This document shows, piece by piece, positions 59,161 to 64,000 of a DNA stretch of 64,000 nucleotides. Numbering within the stretch: the stretch's first letter is position 1; each line of letters opens with the position of its first letter. The stretch is taken from positions 15,668,501 to 15,732,500 of the forward strand of contig NC_135016.1 of NCBI RefSeq assembly GCF_051020955.1. Reading direction: 5' to 3'. The DNA is from Megalopta genalis. Lineage: Eukaryota > Arthropoda > Insecta > Hymenoptera > Halictidae. Under the pieces are notes generated by a model. The model was given only the letters and a program-made list of their open reading frames with translations, did not search any database and was not told where the DNA came from. Made by a program: the position numbers and the translations under genes.

Positions 59161-61680
59161 AAAGAAAGTGTTCATTTAACACATAGGAAATATTTAAAAC
59201 AAGTGTAATATTCTCAATGATCACTATACAAGGTGAATCTCGTAATATGACGATATGAGATAACTCATAAAGTACGTTGTAGGAAAAAATGCTTCAGATA
59301 GAAGTTGCATTGTTTGCAGGGGGACATATAGTATTGTAATCAATTTTACATGATTTTATTTTATTATCGAGATGCGAAGTTTGCCTTCAACTTTTAAGTG
59401 CGGTATTACAGTCTTACTATATCGTATTTTTTTAAATAGCCAAAGTGATTTTATATCGTATTAATAGTCGATTTGTATGCAACTTAATTTATTGTTTCTA
59501 TATTTCAGTAACTATTTATTTTAGATCCGATTTGGTATAATACTTTTCATGTAGAATTAATGTCTTACCCGAATACGAGAAGAAATATAAACCATTCAAT
59601 TTAAAGAATTGAAGGTGACCATCATATTTAAAATAATATTTCAAATAATTATAAAATAAAACAGTGTGTCATTTAAAATAATATCACAAATAATTATAAA
59701 ATAAAATAATGCGTTATTTAAAATAATATTACATACGATGTAATATTATGTGATCCCAGGCATAGAAATAGTTATTAAATGAAGTAACATGTAATCTGAA
59801 ATAATATATAGAATAATGTTACTTCATGTGTACCTAGCTATGGAGTATCTGTGTGATATAAGTGCTTTTGCACATTGTTGTTTCGTGGCACCGATAGTCT
59901 GAGTAAGTAAAATACTCCTCGTAATTTCTAAAGTGTCTCATCTTATCTCTATTATGCATTTTAAATAAACTACTATTAAAATCCTCAAATCCTAAATTCA
60001 CATTTTTATCCATTATCAAAAGGGTTTCAACTAGTGTAGTCATTTCGATTCAACAATTTTATTCATGGTTGCATCAACCACAATAAAATTTCTGTAAAAT
60101 CAGCAATTTCAAACAATATATAGTGGACTTAGCGAAAATCAATTTAATTTCGTTCGTACGTTTTCCAATCGCTCCTTTCGGAGTATTTATTCAGGCGTAA
60201 CAGGAAAATGTTGATACGTAAAGTATCAGTGCACTGGATTATTTCAGAACACCTACATACATACGTATGTAAAACGCTCGATGTACGATTTTTCCTACCG
60301 AAAAGACAACTTTTGATACATTTTTATTGCGACGTGTTTTCCAAGCTTTATTCGAACAGTTTATTTTCATTTATTTTTAGCCTACCTTAAAACTCGTGAA
60401 ACATCTCAAAGTATCTGACGATGTAACATTGGTTCCCATGAAAACGAGACGTTAATAACAGGAACGGTCTTCCTGAAAAGAATTCTATTTAATAAGAGAA
60501 GCAAAAAGTTCTCTAACCTCTATAAAGTCTGGCAAATTCTTCTATTCCTTCGGCTGCGTCTCAAAGTAAGTTACAGAAACTTGATACCATAAAGCAACTA
60601 TTCTTCTTCCTATTCGACTGACAATTAATTTTTCCAAAGAAAACAGACTAAATGAATGTGGAAATGTTCTTCTATATTCACCATCACCATTATTTTAAGT
60701 AAAATGGATCACTGTACAAAATTATTTTTCTACACAATCTTGACGATTTTGATGATTTTTTTTATCTGCTGGATTTAATACGTAGCGTGTGACCTATTTA
60801 AATTGACCATGTCAAGTATCTTTGAAATCGTTTATAACACTAGAAAATATTTCAAACTAAATTTGAAAGGTTTTAGGGGGCTTGTAATCTTATACTAACA
60901 AGACTTTATTAGGTGAATGCGTCGAGGACAAATGGAGTTGAATTATATTTTTTTAATGGAATTATATATTTTTTATTATACTACACGATTCAGGTCGTAA
61001 TGCTCTTTATAAAAATGCTGAGGCATTTATTGCGAAAAAATCAATTGTTTACAAGATATTTGATTTTTAGTATCTTTCAGTGATCATTCAAATTCTTTTT
61101 GTTAATGTAACAGCAATTTATTTCATTTAATTGCTGAAAATTGTGTCATTTGGTGGCGATTTATGTACACTGAGTTAAAATGGCAAGAACTCAAGGTTAA
61201 TTCAACAGTAACCTATGCGACATTCTGTACAAAAATAACTGCGGATTTTTATGGAATATAAATAATTTCTACACAAATTGAAATTAAGGTAAGCTACATG
61301 TACATATTTTGTTTCAGAATCAATTTAATAAGTTGAAAATGATGGAAATATTTTTATAAACTCGTTAAATCTACTGTCTTCTAAAGAAGAATTTTATATG
61401 GATATAAATAGAAATTTTAATTGCAGTGGATTATTATTGTAAAGCCAAATTGTAGTAGATTTTAATTAGAAATTTGAATTATAATAGACTTTTAGTAAAA
61501 ATTTGAATTGTAATAGATTTCTAATAGAAATTTAATTTGTAGCCAATTCTAACCGGGGTAAATTAATTACAATAAATTTTTAACATAAGATTTAATTATA
61601 ATAAATTCTTATTACAAATTTCAATTATAATCGATTCTTATATAATAATATGTATATTACGGCACATTTTTATAAGTATA
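58985..61680. repeat. Long repeat, copy 3
   Basis: This copy is collinear with 35,951-38,680 over its whole length with about 5-10% differences by eye. Small deletions occur, for example around 61,095. No conserved coding frame was found. Confidence 0.75.
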
Positions 61681-61914
61681 TTTAAATTTTTTTGAGATTT
61701 CAAGGTCATCGGTATTTTTACAAATGGGATTACATATTTCTATCACTATATCATGATAGCTAAGATCAAGACGAATCCAATAACCTACAAAACCATGACC
61801 TTCATGTGACCTTGGGTACGAAAAATGAAGAAATTTTTAGTCATGGGCACGCATAATGAAATAAGTACAACAGGGAAATCAACAATAAAAAGTTTATTGT
61901 AAAAAATGTTCAAA

Positions 61915-64000
61915 ATTATTTCCATATCCAAGAAGCCGATTATATTATTATGGTCCTTGTAATTTGGTCCAGTTTTATGAATATAATGGCTTTTTTTTTT
62001 TATTCAGGAATCTAAAACTTTAGATTTTGCATTTTCAGGGTTTTTAGCAACCAAAAGTTTTGATTCGCTTATGAAAAATATAGATAAAATTTTATTTGTA
62101 AAATTCAACATGAATGAATGAAATCAATGAAATTTTATTTTAAAAATCCGATATTTTTAATTGAATAATGCTGTTTTTAAATATAAATAAAATTATTGTG
62201 AGAACACAGTAATCAAGGAGGAGTATCGTAAGTGATACAGTTACTTTATAATCTTTAAATATTGCCAAGCAGCTATCGCGTAGCTCATTCAGACTGCTAC
62301 ATAAATGTAACGTGAACGGATCGTGTTTTCACGCAACAAGATCAGCTAGGATCACTTAAACAGTCGTAATTCTAAATCCCATAACATAGATGAAAAGGGA
62401 AATCATTTTTGTTCCAGATTAATATTTACAACGATAACGCTGCAAGCTTCAGAATAGCACGTAATGCTTCGTTGCCGTCATATTGAAACAATTAAATTCA
62501 TCAAAATTTTCTTCTGCACTCTACAAAACATTTATAAGAAAGCACTGAAAGTGGACTTCTCCATTTCTTTGTTATTCATAACAAATGTATGAATGGATCA
62601 ATATCATAGCGACGTAAATCCCATATTCCCAATTACGAAAAACAATGTGCCTTTTTATTTACTAATGCGTGTATAGTGTTGTGTTGCTTACTGGTAAATT
62701 TATTTATCGGATATTTTAGAGTTATGTTAATTTATGTTAGACAAGTGAAAAGAAATAATAAATTCTTCATGCATTTAATAACATTTCTTGTAGAATATAA
62801 TTTTCGTCGTTACTTATGACCTCTTGCCAGCGTGATTATCATTTTTTAGAAATATATGTATTTAAACTTAGAATCACATTATTTGACAGAAGTTTTCTAT
62901 ATATGTACCTAATAATAACTCCAGAATTTAGTTCACTTGCTTTTTATCATCATAGCATATGCAGATTACATATCAAGATATAAGTCAAATTTTAAAAAAT
63001 GTTATTTAGCCCACTATGATTCTAACCTACTCATATAAGATGCGTACTGAAAGAATTTGTTACAGTATTCCAGTTCCAGGAACATACTGCAAGATTAAAA
63101 TTATTCTCTTAAAAAAATAATTCCCTACTTTTCCGCACGGTGGGACCGATTCTGATCCTTGCGGGCCAAATGGCTTAAAACGAACTGAGTAATATCTACA
63201 AAATAAGCGGCCATATTAAAATAAGAAAGATAAGAATAGAATCAAGAGACCGCAGAAATAAACATTCAAACTGAGACATCTCTAAAGTGTCGCAAGTAAG
63301 TCATTATTCGTATAGTCTTCTTTCTGTTCTTACACTTGAATAGTGACTACAAAATTTTGTAGGAGGACAGGGATAACAATCAGGGTGTAATATAACGATT
63401 TCTTTAGCAGAATTATTTTATACGTGAATTCCTATAGCAACAACATAAATTTTGTCTGCGGCTCTCAAATCTTCCGACGCAATTTACACTAGGTATTTTC
63501 CAATTGAATCACTGTATATATTATATTCTGTAACGTAGTGTATTTTAACCGTTCCTTTAATAAATAAAGTAAATCATCTAATGAGTAAACAAATTGAAAT
63601 TTGTCCAAATGACTTGCATTTTTTTGAGTTGTTAGTCCGATTACTTTACTGAAGCAATAATGAACAAAAATTTTCTTTAGATTGCAGTTCGTCGGGATAA
63701 TAAATAAATTTAAAAGCTCAGGTTTTTAAAATTTCTTATACGGGTCTATAATGGAGATTTAGAAATTCCGCTTAGTAGACCTTAGTTAATAACTGTCAGG
63801 AATCTGAAGATGTTTAAAATCTTTATATATAGTATCTCTAGCTTCATTCTGCGTTAACCGGTTTTGATACAAATTTCATCATGCGTACGAGTTACCGAAA
63901 TCATCAAAATTCAATTTTTAAATTCTCCCTATAGGTTCGGATATAAAAGTTAAAAAAAACATTATCTCTTAGCATTATTACCATTCCAATCAACTGCAAT
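61915..64000. repeat. Segmental repeat B, copy 3, cut by window edge
   Basis: It starts 'tatccaagaagccgattata' and follows 49,795-51,840 nearly base for base. In copy 2 the next feature is a broken signal exon at 52,054, so a further peptide unit is expected just beyond the window. Confidence 0.8.

Noticed and set aside
1..64000. tRNA, rRNA or CRISPR features
   Set aside because: I looked for clover-leaf-like blocks with A and B boxes, conserved rRNA words and evenly spaced repeats. Only one B-box-like word (27,671) was found, without an A box at the right distance or an acceptor stem. The tandem repeats are microsatellites or gene units.

Overview
This is an AT-rich, intron-rich eukaryotic window with microsatellites, Tc1/mariner, hAT-like and piggyBac-like remnants and MITEs. 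No long open frames and no bacterial features are present. The best reading is an insect genome, most likely a bee (Hymenoptera: Anthophila). The only gene family I can support is a set of tiny secreted, cysteine-rich peptides. Their signal peptides, length of about 52-57 residues, three-exon layout and Cys spacing (C-x7/8-C-x8-C-x3-C) match the apamin / mast-cell-degranulating peptide type of bee venom peptide. The species and the family name are inferences from the sequence. The gene models are read directly from splice sites and reading frame.

Layout. 1-11,600: no gene recognised; it holds fold-back repeats, MITE copies and a TIR element (8,412-9,570) with a small ORF. 11,600-19,100: plus-strand peptide units. 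These are a dead exon-2 copy (12,610-12,684), one complete three-exon gene (13,134-13,474), a second signal-peptide exon (16,013-16,093), and two Cys-rich candidate 3' exons (15,039-15,098 and 18,993-19,067). 19,100-23,800: a MITE, part of the TIR element and copy 1 of a long repeat. 23,800-58,500: eleven minus-strand signal-peptide exons, most with a copy of one promoter block. Five of them can be joined to an exon 2 and an exon 3: genes I (44,692-40,266), II (35,874-34,142), III (54,558-52,461), IV (48,965-47,704) and V (30,443-29,668, doubtful). The other six units are broken: the ATG, the exon 2, the acceptor or a Cys codon is gone. 58,500-64,000: a lone promoter, copy 3 of the long repeat, and the start of another segmental copy cut off by the window edge, so the array probably continues.

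How it works together. Every unit has the same plan: a TATA promoter; exon 1 (signal peptide, 81 nt in most units, ending in phase 0 before GTAAGT); an intron loaded with mobile elements; exon 2 (66-72 nt, three Cys); an intron of about 70-170 nt; and a micro-exon of 6-27 nt that supplies the last Cys. This looks like a venom-peptide array in birth-and-death evolution: near-identical promoters and leaders, diverging mature regions, and many dead copies. The plus and minus groups point toward each other. To respect the toxin limit, I give exon coordinates and Cys spacing but do not write out joined peptides.
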